Source: Aquilaria yunnanensis
Taxonomy: Eukaryota > Streptophyta > Magnoliopsida > Malvales > Thymelaeaceae
NCBI GenBank assembly: GCA_039654915.1
Contig: CM077596.1
Location: 54,000,501 to 54,064,500, forward strand
Length of the DNA stretch: 64,000 bases
Direction of reading: 5' to 3'
Made by a program: the position numbers and the translations under genes. Position 1 is the stretch's first letter. Every line of letters starts with the position of its first letter. Positions 23,979-34,984 of the stretch are shown piece after piece. A model generated the notes under the pieces. That model saw only the letters and a list, made by a program, of their open reading frames with translations, made no database searches and was not told the origin of the DNA.

Positions 23979-24599
23979 CTAGGGGACCTTATCATCTGGA
24001 GCTGCTTTACCACCAATCTCCTCTGTCACAACCTTCGGCACCGGAGGAAGAGCAAAAGGAAGGTTGAGGTGTTTTATCTTCGACCATGTCCAGCGAGGCC
24101 CTTTGGGAATGTCCAGACCCGCCAAGAAGAAGATATCGAGGTCGGGGTATTTGGCAAGAACTTGGTGTCGAGCCAAACAAAAGCCGTCTTGGAACACAAC
24201 CTTGGTTGCTTGATCAGCTTTGTCCTTCATGACACCCAAGGCATCCAGCTCGTCCCTCAGCTCGACAACCTCCTTCTCCAGCTTCTTCGACTTCTTCTTC
24301 TCTTTCTTCAGCGCGTCGACCTCGACTTGAAGTTCGGCGTTGTCTGTGAGGGCCTTCATGAGGAGTACAGAGTCCTCCTCCTTCTCCTTTTGATAGGCCT
24401 CATTTGCCAACGTTAGATCGTTGACCTTCGCGCCGAGGTCAGACATCTTTTGGGAGAAATCTTTTAAGAGCTCCTCCTGACTCTTCAGGAACTCCTCCTG
24501 AAGTTTGGCCATCTCCTCCTTGGCTATCTTGTTCAGCTCAGCATACTTAACGATCGAGCTGGCACAAAATACCTTGGCCTTCTCCAAGCGCTCCTTCAT
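23979..24599 (-). pseudogene. Antisense gene, last exon with coiled coil (206 aa)
   Basis: The first ~125 residues are rich in Glu, Lys and Leu with heptad-like spacing ('EEMAKLQEEFLKSQEELLK', 'KKEKKKSKKLEKEVVELRDE'), a long coiled coil. A short conserved-looking tail follows ('CLARHQVLAKYPDLDIFFL', 'PKGPRWTWSKIKHLNLPFAL'). The frame is open for 206 codons, unusual in a decayed element. One stop lies just upstream (about 24605), between 'AAKQSLV' and this frame. It probably mediates self-association; nothing more specific is supported. Confidence 0.55.
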
Positions 24600-24711
24600 C
24601 CGAGATTAGACCAAAGACTGCTTTGCTGCCCATGCTCTGAAGTAGCCACTGTACGCCAAGAGCTACAAAAAGAAGGACACTTGGTAAATTTTTGCAAAGC
24701 AAAGCAAACAC

Positions 24712-25038
24712 TTAGAAAAATTTGGAGAAAAGATAAAGGGTTTTGAAGAATACCTGGGCAGCGTGTTCGGACATCCTCACAGCGAGGACCTCCTTGTTCG
24801 GGCACTCCTCCATAAGGGACCTAAAGGTGGCATTGGTCAAGATGCCTTTCGCCATTTGAGTAGCCATTGTCTGACAATCCTTGGAGAACAAGTTAATGTC
24901 CTCTGTGAAACTCCGGAAAGGCTCCTTGGGCACCTTGTCCTTCGGGATGTGGGAGTCTCGAAAGGCCCGATTCCGGGCATGCTCCACCATCCGTGCCATG
25001 GGTGCCTGCTCCTCTGCAAGATCACGTCGAAGTTCCAT
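24712..25038 (-). pseudogene. Antisense gene, middle exon
   Basis: 'MELRRDLAEEQAPMARMVEH' to 'LAVRMSEHAAQ' is charged and probably helical. After 'HAAQ' a donor 'caggtattc' begins an intron of about 95 bp ending 'ctttttgtag' at about 24661, after which 'LLAYSGYFRAWAAKQSLV' leads into the coiled-coil exon. The last residues of the open frame (VFFKTLYLFSKFF) are therefore intron sequence. Confidence 0.5.
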
Positions 25039-25511
25039 TAGTATATTATCCCTTAGCCATATCTCTATAAGATCTAAAATACCAAAAAATCCTAAATTGA
25101 TAGGAAAATGGCTAAGGGAAAAACTTGGAGGAACCTCGGTGACGTCCTCCTTAAAGTCGTTGACCTCCTAAACATCGTCAGGGACTTGGTTGCCATTCAC
25201 TCTTCGGCGGGCCTTAAGCTCTTCAGCAGAAAGGCCTTCTACAAAAGTACCCAAGACCTCCTCCACTGAAGTTACGCTGGCAGCCGGCTATGAGGGAGGG
25301 TCGACATGAACCGAGGAGTGGTTCAGAACCTCCACAATGTCTTCAGGAGCGGGAGGAAGAATGTCCTCCTTAGTTTTCTTCCTCGCCGAAGATGGCCCCC
25401 CATCTGTCGCCTTCTTCCTTTTTGAGGCAGCCTTCTTACTTTACTGCTTCTCCCTCTCAGCTTGACCGAGGAAAAGGGACTTGTAGAAGGCAGCAAATTG
25501 GTCACCCATCT

Positions 25512-25796
25512 CTAAAAAAGGGAAGACATCAATGTAAGTCCAAAGGAATATGTATAACAAAGTTTGGAAGATGACTTACTCTCAACAAGGGCTTCATACG
25601 TAAGCTCCTTTCGGAGGAGCATAACCAGCCACGACTTCTTCCCGTCGAAGGCAGGTTGTGGCATGTTAAGATCCGTTTTGTGTTCCTTGACAACCCCCAA
25701 TTCCCGAAGGACCTCCTCGGTCATGAGGATCCACTTAATGGGAAAAGGGTACAAGGAGCGTGGGGAACCTCGGGATCCCAGTCCATGATAGCCCAA
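25512..25796 (-). pseudogene. Antisense gene, second exon region
   Basis: 'YPFPIKWILMTEEVLRELGV', 'DLNMPQPAFDGKKSWLV' and 'LLRKELTYEALVE' read in one frame, followed by a donor 'gagagtaagt' and an acceptor 'cccttttttag' before 'agatgggtgacc' (start of the next exon at about 25510). The beginning of the frame lacks an ATG, and a one-base shift around 25780 would link it to upstream 'FDSRIWAIMDWDPEVP'. The reading continues into 'MGDQFAAFYKSLFLGQAE' and a basic KKAASKRKK stretch that resembles a nuclear localisation signal. Confidence 0.5.
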
Positions 25797-25891
25797 ATAC
25801 GGCTGTCAAACTCCTCGAACTAGGCCTCTAACTCTAAGGTTAGTAATCTCCTGGGGTCAACTACATCGGTCTTTAGAGTCCCCAAGGCCTA

Positions 25892-26440
25892 TCAGGTCAG
25901 CACATGTTTCCACACCTCAACCACCTTCAGAAAGAAAATTTTCTTCTGCCAACCCCGCCAGCTATCCTTCGTGTCGAAGGTGAAGGTGTATGTTTTATTC
26001 CCAGAACCTTGAGGAAGCAAAAAATAAAAACCACCTTTCGGGACAAGGTGAAGTTTGTAATACTGCATGAACATGATGAAGTGGGGCTCTATCCCAAAGA
26101 CCCCATACATGCAGAGGAAGGCATTAAAATAACAGTGGGCAATCGGAGGAAGTTGGTTCACAACTATGCCATGAAATTGCCAGAACTCGCAAACCATCTT
26201 CGGGGGAGGGTACCGAAGTCCGGCCTTCAGTTGTGCCTGAAAAATGGTAACCTCATCCAAATGATACATATAACTAAGCAGACCTATAGTAGGTAGCCTA
26301 GTCATGGCATAAGATGGAAGGTAGAACTTAGCTGCCCACTTCTCCATTTTCTCCGAAGTGGTGTAGCATGGATGAGAGTTTAGAGGAGCCCAACTCTCAG
26401 GAATGGGACGAACAGTCAAGAGTAGGGCCGGAAAAGACAT
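25892..26440 (-). pseudogene. Antisense gene, first coding exon (182 aa)
   Basis: The frame runs from ATG at 26440 for 182 codons. Motifs include 'SYAMTRLPTIGLLSYMYHL', 'AGLRYPPPKMVCEFW', 'QLPPIAHCYFNAFLCMYGVF' and 'GFYFLLPQGSGNKTYTF', the hydrophobic, aromatic-rich pattern I associate with the plant 'putative gypsy type transposon' domain. It ends in a stop after 'WKHVLT', followed by more codons of similar style in other frames, so the 3' end is either spliced or mutated. I cannot assign a function. Confidence 0.6.
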
Positions 26441-26704
26441 ATTCGGGAAAAAGAAATGACTTCAGAAGAAGGAGATGACCTCAGAAAAGAAGAAAAGGCT
26501 ACAAACACAGAAAATTGAATGACTTCGGGCAGGAAAACCCACCAAAACTCTTGCCGAAGTCGGGATTTCGGAACACCGTCGCTAAAACCTACCGAAAATC
26601 GCTCCGCCGCTTGCACCGCAACAGAAAAGAGAGAAAAACTTGAAAGCAAACAAGAGCAAAAGTAGAGGCAAAAGAAAGCAAGTGAGAACTTTGAAAAAGA
26701 GAAG

Positions 26705-26715
26705 GGTTATATAGA
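26705..26715 (-). promoter_or_regulatory. TATA-like box upstream of the antisense gene
   Basis: The minus strand reads 'tctatataacc' at about 26705-26715, followed by a CT-rich stretch, about 270 bases before the first antisense ATG. Position and sequence fit a plant core promoter; use is inferred. Confidence 0.45.
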
Positions 26716-27224
26716 CCGAAGAGGGTAGGCGAATCGTTGCCATAATTGCCCCTCGAAGGTGAAATGTTGCCATAATTACCCATCAAAGGTGAACAGACGC
26801 GGTTGATGTAACCGACGCAACTGTCCCTCAATTACCGCATGACACGTGTCGCCCAGCACAGGAAACAAGGCCACGCCTCCTTACAGCACGGAGGCCTAGG
26901 CAAGCTTATCCGAAGTGATATGCCTGCTTGATCAGAAGACGTAATGACTCACTGCAAACAACATAGGCCCAAAGAAAAGGGATATTCACCTCGAGCTGAT
27001 GGAATAGCTTCGGGAACGTCAGAAGTTTGGCCAAAAACTGGGCAAGCCACTTGGGTACCAAAGGAGTTACCTTGGTTAAGAAGAGGCATCTCACATTGCC
27101 GAAACTCCCTCCGATGAAGATCACCTTGGCTAAAAATTTAGCCATAATGATTGGGCTAAGCCACCACCTTCCACGAAGACTCCCATAATTAGCTCAATTA
27201 ACAGAAGATATAACTTCGGCCTTC
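26716..27224. other. Non-coding region between antisense promoter and 3' LTR
   Basis: It holds a partial tandem phrase ('gttgccataatt-cccctcgaaggtgaa', 'gttgccataattacccatcaaaggtgaa', about 26740-26792) and no domain. The ORF at 26906-27145 shows no motif. Confidence 0.45.
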
Positions 27225-27235
27225 CGAGGGGGGTA
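27225..27235 (+). other. Polypurine tract of the Tat element
   Basis: 'cgaggggggta' lies immediately before the 3' LTR start 'tgtgatgg'. Confidence 0.75.
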
Positions 27236-28086
27236 TGTGATGGCCAAAGGGCTATCACCCTCCAAGCCCTCAAGCTTTGGCGAAGCACCGCCCTTGGAAA
27301 AGATGAGCATTGCCCTTGAAGAGCACAGAAACCAACCTCAGGAAATGATGGTCCACAGTCATTGTTCCCCGGACTTCGATAATCTACCATTACCCTCGGG
27401 AATAACAGGACTGACCTTGGGAAGATGGTGTGCTACCACCATCGATAAAATGACCTAACCAACTTCGGGAAGAGTAGACTCACCATCCTTGGCATGGCAA
27501 AACATCCTCCGAAGGGGATTTCTGTGCCGAGGGGCTTTCTGAGTAACTAGGGTGACCTTGGCAAGAAGCTCTCATATCCCGAAGAGGTCTCTTTCACCGA
27601 AGAGGTTTTTTGAACATGAAAAAAATGGTTAAGGAGCCTCTGGCCCAGAGACCTCGCACACGGCTTTGACACACAGGCCTCCCATGGCCCTAACTTCTGG
27701 CCAGAACGGCCTATGGCCAGCTAGAGATCCCAATCCCCGAAGGTACAGATGGCATTTGACCAAACACGTGCCATGATCTGAGTGGGCTGTGTCAAGTGAA
27801 CTTCTTGCAATGTCCTCCTATAAATACTTGCAAAAGAAACCTTGGTATGGGGGACTGAACTTCTAAGAAAACTCTCCTCCCTATTCTCCATTCACTACTT
27901 CCCAAATACTGACTTGGGCGTTGGAGGCTCCTCCCCTGGAAACAAACTCCGAGGACCTCCTAACCCTTGTTCTTTTGAGTGTCTCAGGTACTTTTACGTT
28001 GGAAGTCTCTCCTTCAGATACTCTCCACACCGGAAGTCCTTACTTCAGGCCACCATGTCATACAATGAAGATGCCCATGGGCATCA
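27236..28086 (+). repeat. 3' LTR of the Tat element
   Basis: It is 851 bp, starts 'tgtgatggccaaagggctat' and ends 'gggcatca'. It aligns with the 5' LTR throughout but has an extra segment of about 24 bp near 27300. Confidence 0.85.
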
Positions 28087-28096
28087 CCCTGGTGAA
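28087..28096 (+). repeat. Ten bases of family X LTR between Tat and copia (segment 3, includes GTGAA)
   Basis: 'ccctggtgaa' is all that separates the Tat 3' LTR from the copia 5' LTR. GTGAA (28092-28096) is the copia target duplication, repeated at 36401-36405. Joining it to 36406 continues family X-like sequence. Confidence 0.7.
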
Positions 28097-29512
28097 TGTT
28101 AGTATTGTGCCCAAAAGGCCAATCATGAGATGATTGTATTTTTGCACATTGAGTCATGATATTTTATTGAGGCATTAATCCAGCAATTTTGTTTGTTGTT
28201 TTGTTTCTGCGTAATGTAATAAACATAATTGTAACCCTAGAATAATGATATTCTTAAACGTCCCTAGTCTAGTATTATTGTGGAGCGGGTTGCAATAATA
28301 CATAATGACTAGCATATGTGGAGACTAATATGAGATATGTAGTCTACATATGGGTATAAGTTGGAGAACTTGTGTACTGGACCGACCCACCATGAGAACA
28401 CTTCATGGATCGTTATATGAGTGTCATAAGTGATTCTCATAGTGATCATGGTATATGTAGTCCTTCGACCTAAGATCAGCAAGGTTCCCTACATGTGAGT
28501 CACATACTTTGATACTTTCCTTTGTTGCTCGTAACTGAGTGAACTTGAAGGAGGTCATTGGGTATGTCACATATCATGCGGAGGGATTTGTATGATCAAG
28601 ATGGGATTTGTCCCTCCTATGTAACAGGAGTGATATCTTTGGGCCCTTTGATAGAGTAAGACTTAGAAAATGCATGGCCATGCTCCGATGAGTTGATATA
28701 TGATATCAATGTCGTCAGTTTAAGTTGGTCTACTCGGTAATCAAGAAACCAAAGATTGGGCTATACGAGAGTGACACATTCCATGTCTTGTGCTTAGTCT
28801 TGATATCTTGGACAAAGGGACAATGGCATATATCGGTGATGATCATAAAGGTTTAGTCGATTCACCGACAATCTTGTCACTTGGGTAGCAATGATGTGTT
28901 GCTAGACACCGCTCATTGCTTATGATCATAAATGTGATTTATGATCATTGCCAACATGGCAAGAGCCTATTGGGTCGCACACATAGAGCTATTTGGATCA
29001 TTAGAGTGCATGGGCTAATTATTTGGGTTATGGTTTCACTTTAATTTCGTATTAATAATGGGCCAAGGAGTTGAGCCATTATTAAGCCCGAAATTAAATC
29101 CTAATTGGATTAGGGCTTTGAAACCTATTAGGCCTGGAAGTTGAGTCTCACTATAAATACAACTTTTAAGTGAGAAATTCGCAGGTCTCCTTGCCCTAGC
29201 CTCCCAAAAGGATAGCCGCACTCTTCTCTTGCAATTCCTTGGAGGACGCAAGCTAGCACTGCGAGCGCAAGAGAAACGCATCTGCCGGGACGTGGTGGAA
29301 GCGTGGTGATCCCGAGAGGCTCGTGTGGATACCATAGAGTGCCTGAACACGTCAACTGTTCAGGTTTTGTGATTCGACTCTACAGTTGAGTGAGAGATCT
29401 CAACCGAAAATTAGGTATGAAATTTTGGAACACCCGGTTTACCCCGTTTCACTTAGATCCTGGAGGGTTTCGGTTAAATTCCGCTGCACTGTTTGGCTCC
29501 CGAAACCCAACA
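28097..29512 (+). repeat. 5' LTR of the young copia
   Basis: It starts 'tgttagtattgtgccc' and ends 'cgaaacccaaca'. A TATA box (TATAAATA) is at 29152-29159. The minus-strand ORFs at 29036-29355 recur in the other LTR only because the DNA is repeated. Confidence 0.95.
29152..29159 (+). promoter_or_regulatory. TATA box in the young copia 5' LTR
   Basis: TATAAATA lies 361 bases before the LTR end. The same box is at 36040-36047 in the 3' LTR. It would start the genomic RNA near 29185. Confidence 0.65.
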
Positions 29513-29513
29513 G

Positions 29514-29525
29514 TGGTATCAGAGC
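29514..29525 (+). other. Primer binding site, initiator tRNA-Met (young copia)
   Basis: TGGTATCAGAGC is an exact match to the complement of the plant initiator tRNA-Met 3' end, one base after the LTR. Confidence 0.9.
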
Positions 29526-31018
29526 TACAGGTGAAACCCTAAATCGGGATTGAGTGTTGAATCGCATGATGCTATGTGTTCGATTGGTTTTCGGCCATGA
29601 TTAATTAGATTGATTCATGATGCATGAAACCGGAATTCGTAATGAACATATGAGATATATGAAGAAACGACACATATTGGTTAATGAGATTAACCCGAAA
29701 TTGATAGGTATGAGATACCTATATGGATTAGGATTCTTGCAATAGTTGCAAAAACCCTAGGTTTGTTCGGATTCGGCCTGTTCGGGCACCGAAAGTAAGG
29801 TATTTTTGGTGGCTCGAATGAAGGAGTCTCAGGTGCCTACTTTCTCGAAATAGAAGATTTCGGGCTAAGCAATTGTAAGACAATTTTTTGCGCCGGGGGG
29901 CGCTGCCCCCCACGCCCCTCGCAAGGGCGGCTGACCGGCCAGCGGGACCGCCGTATGCGAAGCGCCAGATAAATAAAAACTTGTTAATCAACACGCGAAA
30001 ATTGGCATGCATCTTTGTTGAATGAGATTTGACATGATATGCTGATTAGTGTTTGAAGCATGGTGCATGGTTATAGCCCTTGATTGGTTGTACTTGTAAA
30101 TACGGCCTGCGAGTCGTGCCTTTTCTTATCACTCTCATTGTACATTCTCTTCTCACCTTACTCCCCTCGAATGTAACTCGAGGTTTCTATTATTGATGTA
30201 ATGGTGCATTATGGGCTCATCCAAGGTGGTATGTCCAAGGATCATGCAAGGAGGTATGTCCAAGGAGGTGACAACAAAAGGGCAGCCAAGAAAGGAAGAG
30301 AAGGAGCTTGTGAAGACTCTTTTCTTTTCTTAGGCTTTTATGATATTCTCATTGGCTTGAGAATATCGCATAGTTTGGGCTATAACCATGTCACGTTTAT
30401 TTCTTGTAAGCATGGGATGCATGTTTTATATTTGTATGTGATGCATGTATAAAACAACCGGAGATAACAAATTGGTGAGATCAAAAGATAAAATCCCTCA
30501 AACAAATACTAAGTCATTAAATGTGATGCCTTCCAAATGTTGGCACTCGTCAAGACTTTGATCAACATTAGGTGGGTTTGCCAAAGCAAAGCACCTATGT
30601 TCATCTTGGTAAGGCGCGATGGGATAATAGTGATATCCAAACTGCTAACTTTGGGTTCGACTTAACTAAGTCATCCTAATAGGATTAGGGACTTAGAGGC
30701 ATAGAGTTGGGCTTAAGTTCATGAGATGAGCTTGGACAAGTGTTGTTCACCCAACTATCCAAGAGTTGCATAAGACGCAATTGGCAAGGAGTTGCCTACC
30801 TAAATAGCTGTAACTTGAGAGAAAAGCCAAAGCTGACTTAGGTTGTGGTCAAATATGGATCTTGGCCCGCTAGAATACCTTAGCGCCGAGGTGTTCCGAA
30901 ATAATACCGAGGGTTATTATTTTGAGGAAAATAGTGGGAGTATCGTTTAATAAAAGTCCTTATTAAATGAATTGAAATACATGACTCTTACACTGCATAT
31001 TTACTGTTGTAGATAACC
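29526..31018 (+). other. Long leader of the young copia with GC-rich hairpin cluster
   Basis: This is 1.5 kb of untranslated leader between primer site and gag. It is AT-rich except for a sharp GC-rich island at 29890-29968, which holds a perfect GGGGGGC-GCT-GCCCCCC hairpin (29895-29911) and further short stems. The open frame at 30201-30452 has no recognised motif. The leader would carry packaging and translation signals. Confidence 0.6.
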
Positions 31019-34000
31019 ATGGCACAAAACACATCGACACTTTCGTTGCGATCGATCCTTGAGAAGGAAAAACTGAATGGGACCAACTTTCTCAAATGGT
31101 ACCGAAACTTGAGGATAGTCCTCAAACAAGAGAGAAAGGCATATGTCCTAGAGTAGCCCATTCCGAATGAGCCTGCTGCCACTGCTCCAAGAGCTGAAAG
31201 GGATGCTCACAAGAGGCATTCTGATGATGCTTTGGATGTTGCATGCCTCATGCTTATTACCATGGAATCTGAGCTTCAGAAGCAATATGAGAACATGGGG
31301 GCGTTCGATATGATCGAACATCTCAAAATGCTTTTCCAAGAGCAAGCTAGGCATGAGAGGTTTGAGACCTCTAAGGCATTGTTTCAGTGCAAGATGTCTG
31401 AGGGAAGTCCCGTGGGTCCTCATGTGCTCAAGATGATTGGGTACATTGAGAATCTTGAGAATTTGGGATTTGCTCTTCAGAAAGAGTTGGCTATCGATGT
31501 AGTCTTGCAATCGTTGCCTGAAAGCTACAGTCAGTTCGCCATGAACTATAACATGAATGACCTAGACAAGTCCCTTCCTGAATTGCTCAACATGTTGAGA
31601 ACTGCTGAGCAAAACCTTAAGAAGGCTAAGCCTATTTTGATGGTTGAAAAGGGTAAGGGAAAGGGAAAAGCCAACAAGAAGAAGGATAAAGCTAATGGAA
31701 AGTCCAATGCTAGTTCTTCTTCAGCTGCACTGAAACCAAAGGGTGGTGTGGCAAAGGAAGGGGAGTGCTTCCATTGTAAGCAACCTGGACACTGGAAGCG
31801 CAACTGCAAGCTCTATCTTGAAGAACTTGCTAAGGAAAAAGGAAGTAAGACTTCCATTTCAGGTATTCTTGTTATAGAGGCTAACTTTTCTACTTCCTCA
31901 TCTTGGGTATTGGATACTGGATGTGGATCTCACATTTGTGCAAATGTGCAGGATCTAAGTAGAAGTAGAAGATTGGCCCGAGGTGAAGTGGACCTACGTG
32001 TTGGAAATGGAGCAAGGGTTGCTGCCTTAGCCGTAGGGACTTATGTTCTCACTTTACCTAGTGGATTAGTTTTAGAATTAGACAACTGCTACTTTGTGCC
32101 TACTATTAGTAGAAATTTGATTTCTGTTTCTTGTTTGGACAAGAAAGGTTTTTCATTTATAATAAAGGAAAAATGTTGTTCTATTTATTTGAATGAAATC
32201 TTTTATGGTAGTGCTCAACTTAGCAATGGGTTGTATGTTCTAGACCTTGAAGATCCAATCTATAATGTGAATACCAAGAAGGTCAGATTAAATGATTCAA
32301 ACTCAACCTATCTCTGGCACTGTCACTTGGGCCATATAAATGAGACCCACATATCCGAGCTCCATAAGGATGGACTCTTGGACTCATGTGATTTTGAATC
32401 ATATGAGACATGTGAGTCATATTTGTTGGGCAAGATGACCAAAGCCCCATTCACAGGGCAAAGTGAAAGGGCTAATGACTTACTAGGACTCATACATAGT
32501 GATGTATGTGGCCCTATGTCTACACAAGCTAGAGGAGGTTTCCAATACTTCATTACTTTCACTGATGACTTCAGCAGATATGGCTATGTGTATCTTATGA
32601 GACACAAGTCAGAATCCTTTGAAAAGTTCAAAGAATTCAAGAATGAAGTAGAGAATCAACTCGGGAAGAGTATCAAAGTGCTTCGATCAGATCGAGGTGG
32701 AGAGTACTTGGATTGAGAATTCCTTGACTATCTGAAGGAGTGTGGTATAATATCACAACTCACTCCACCAGGTACACCTCAATGGAATGGTGTTTTTGAA
32801 AGGAGAAATCGAACTCTGTTAGACATGGTTCGCTCTATGATGAGTCAAGCTGACCTTCCAAACTCCTTTTGGGGACATGCTCTAGAGACAGCCGCTTTTA
32901 CACTAAACCGAGTTCCATCTAAATCGGTTCAAAAGACACCATATGAGATATGGAGTGGGAGGCGTCCCAATTTGTCTTTTATGAAGATTTGGGGCTGTGA
33001 CGCTTATGTAAAACGTCAATCCTCTAACAAACTAGGGCCCAATTCTCAAAAATGTCTTTTTGTTGGGTATCCCAAAGAAACAAAGGGTTACTATTTCTAC
33101 AATCCCTCTGAGCAAAAAGTGTTTGTTGCTCGAACTGGTGTCTTTTTGGAGAAAGAGTTTATCTCTAAAGAAACCAGTGGGAGGAAAGTAGAACTTGAAG
33201 AAATTCAAGAACAACAAGAAGACATCGAACCTGAAATGGAACCTAAACAGACACCACAAGATGTTGTGGTTCAAGAGTCTGTTCATGTAGCACAAAGCCC
33301 ACGTAGGACTGGTAGGATTCGGCGTGAGCCCGAGAGATATGGATTTCTCGTGACTCACACCGGTGATGTGATGCTCATGGATCAAGATGAGCCCACAACC
33401 TACCAACAAGCTATGTCGGGGCCTGACTCTGAGAAGTGGCTAATGGCCATGAAATCCGAGATGGAATCCATGTATGAAAACCAAGTATGGACTTTGGTTG
33501 ACCCACTTGAAGGGGTAAAACCTATAGGGTGCAAATGGGTTTTCAAGAAGAAAACTGACATGGATGGTAATGTGATTACCTTTAAGGGAAGATTGGTCGC
33601 AAAAGGTTTCAAGCAAATTCATGGTATTGACTATGATGAAACTTTTTCACCAGTTGCTATGCTTAAATCCATCCGAATTTTGTTTGCTATTGCTGCACAC
33701 TATGATTATGAGATATGGCAAATGGATGTCAAAACTACATTCCTAAATGGAAAGCTACTTGAGGATATGTACATGACACAACCTGAGGGTTTTGTCACTC
33801 CTGGGAATGCCAATAAAGTGTGCAAATTGCAAAGGTCCATTTATGGACTGAAGCAAGCTTCTCGAAGTTGGAATCTTCATTTTGATGATGCAATCAAAGA
33901 GTTTGGTTTTATCAAAAATGAAGATGAACCTTGTGTCTACAAGAAGGTTAGTGGGAGCGCTATTGTCTTCTTGGTGTTGTATGTAGATGACATACTACTC

Positions 34001-34912
34001 ATCGGGAATGACATTCCTGAGCTACAGTCTGTGAAGACTTGGCTAGGGAAATGTTTCTCTATGAAGGACTTGGGTGAAGCAGCCTATGTGTTAGGCATCA
34101 GGATCTATAGAGATAGATCTAGAAAGCTTCTTGGCCTAAGTCAAAGTACATATATTGACAAGGTGCTAAAGAGGTTTAGCATGCAAGATTCCAAGAAAGG
34201 ATTCTTGCCCATGTCACATGGTATCACTCTTTCTAGATCTCAGTGTCCGAGTACAACCGAGGAGAGAGAGCGCATGAGTAAGATTCCATATGACTCACCA
34301 ATTGGATCTATCATGTATGCCATGATATGTACTCGTCCCGATGTCTCATATGCTTTGAGCATGACGAGTAGGTACCAATCGAACCCCGGTGAAAGTCACT
34401 GGACAGCTGTTCAGAACATCCTTAAGTACTTACGAAGGACTAAGGATGCATTCTTGGTCTTTGGAGGTGAAGATCAGCTTGTTGTAAGGGGTTACACCGA
34501 TGCAAGCTTCCAATCCGATAAGGATGATTTTAGATCGCAATCTGGTTATGTGTTTTGTATTGTTGGTGGTGCTGTAAGCTGGAAGAGTTCAAAGCAAGAG
34601 ACAGTAGCTAACTCTACAACAGAATCTGAGTACATTGCCACCTCTGATGCTGCGAAGGAGGCAGTTTGGATCAAGAAGTTCATCACTGAACTTGGAGTGG
34701 TTCCAAGCATTGTTGACCCGATAGAGCTCTATTGTGACAACAATGGAGCAATCGCACAGGCTAAGGAACCTCGATCTCACCAGCGATCCAAACACATACT
34801 TCGACGCTATCATCTCATCAGGGAGATCATCGAGAGGGGTGATGTAAGGATATGCAGGACTTCGACAGACAGCAACATTGCTGATCCACTGACAAAGCCC
34901 CTTACGCAGTAG
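31019..34912 (+). pseudogene. copia gag-pol polyprotein, single frame, two stop codons
   Basis: One frame of 1297 residues from ATG 31019 reads gag, protease, integrase, RT and RNase H in copia order. Gag has the UBN2-type core and one CCHC knuckle 'CFHCKQPGHWKRNC' (about 31769-31809). Protease has 'SSWVLDTGCGSHIC' (catalytic DTG). The integrase zinc region reads 'HCHLGHINETH' then 'CESYLLGKM', where a Cys is replaced by Tyr; its core has 'HSDVCGPM', 'RSDRGGEY' and 'WNGVFERRNRT'. RT keeps 'VLYVDDILLIGND', and RNase H has 'YTDASFQSD', 'STTESEY' and 'LYCDNNGA'. Stops: TAG at 31154 (gag) and TGA at 32714 (integrase). Clade is probably Tork/TAR-like; not settled. Confidence 0.93.
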
Positions 34913-34973
34913 AAGCATGATAGCCATTCTAGGTCCATCGGTATTAGATACATGGATGATTGGCTTTTAGTGC

Positions 34974-34984
34974 AAGTGGGAGAT
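34974..34984 (+). other. Polypurine tract of the young copia
   Basis: 'aagtgggagat' directly precedes the 3' LTR. Confidence 0.8.

Larger units (their letters stand above)
23979..26440 (-). pseudogene. Antisense multi-exon gene carried by the Tat element (whole locus)
   Basis: Several long minus-strand ORFs line up as exons of one gene opposite to pol, between integrase and the 3' LTR. A TATA-like site lies about 270 bp upstream. Introns with GT...AG ends are visible between exons, at about 24661-24756 and 25511-25557, with a third possible around 25070-25135. Antisense extra ORFs downstream of pol are known from plant Tat elements; their function is not established. The N-terminal part resembles the 'gypsy-type transposase' domain of plant databases, by memory only. 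Internal stops and a probable frameshift near 25780 suggest it is no longer intact. Confidence 0.65.
19120..28086 (+). mobile_element. Tat-lineage Ty3/gypsy element with internal deletion and antisense gene
   Basis: Two LTRs (19120-19946, 27236-28086), a TGGCGCC primer site and a purine tract bound a 7.3-kb interior. The order is gag, fragment of protease, RNase H end, a second (additional) RNase H, integrase, then an antisense multi-exon gene. The additional RNase H after the first is the hallmark of the Tat group. RT is missing by deletion at about 21700. The two LTRs differ by roughly a tenth in the stretches I compared, plus an insertion of about 24 bp. Flanks 'tacct' and 'ccctg' are not a clean duplication. 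The element sits inside the family X LTR. Confidence 0.85.

Noticed and set aside
19115..28091. Clean target-site duplication for the Tat element
   Set aside because: The flanks read 'tacct' and 'ccctg'. Only part matches, so I do not claim a duplication; element ends rest on LTR alignment, primer site and purine tract.
29036..29350. 104-codon minus-strand ORF repeated at 35924-36238
   Set aside because: Again the two LTRs of one element; no domain recognised.
33032..33409. 125-codon minus-strand ORF in the copia pol
   Set aside because: It lies fully opposite the conserved polyprotein linker and RT start. A shadow frame with no domain.
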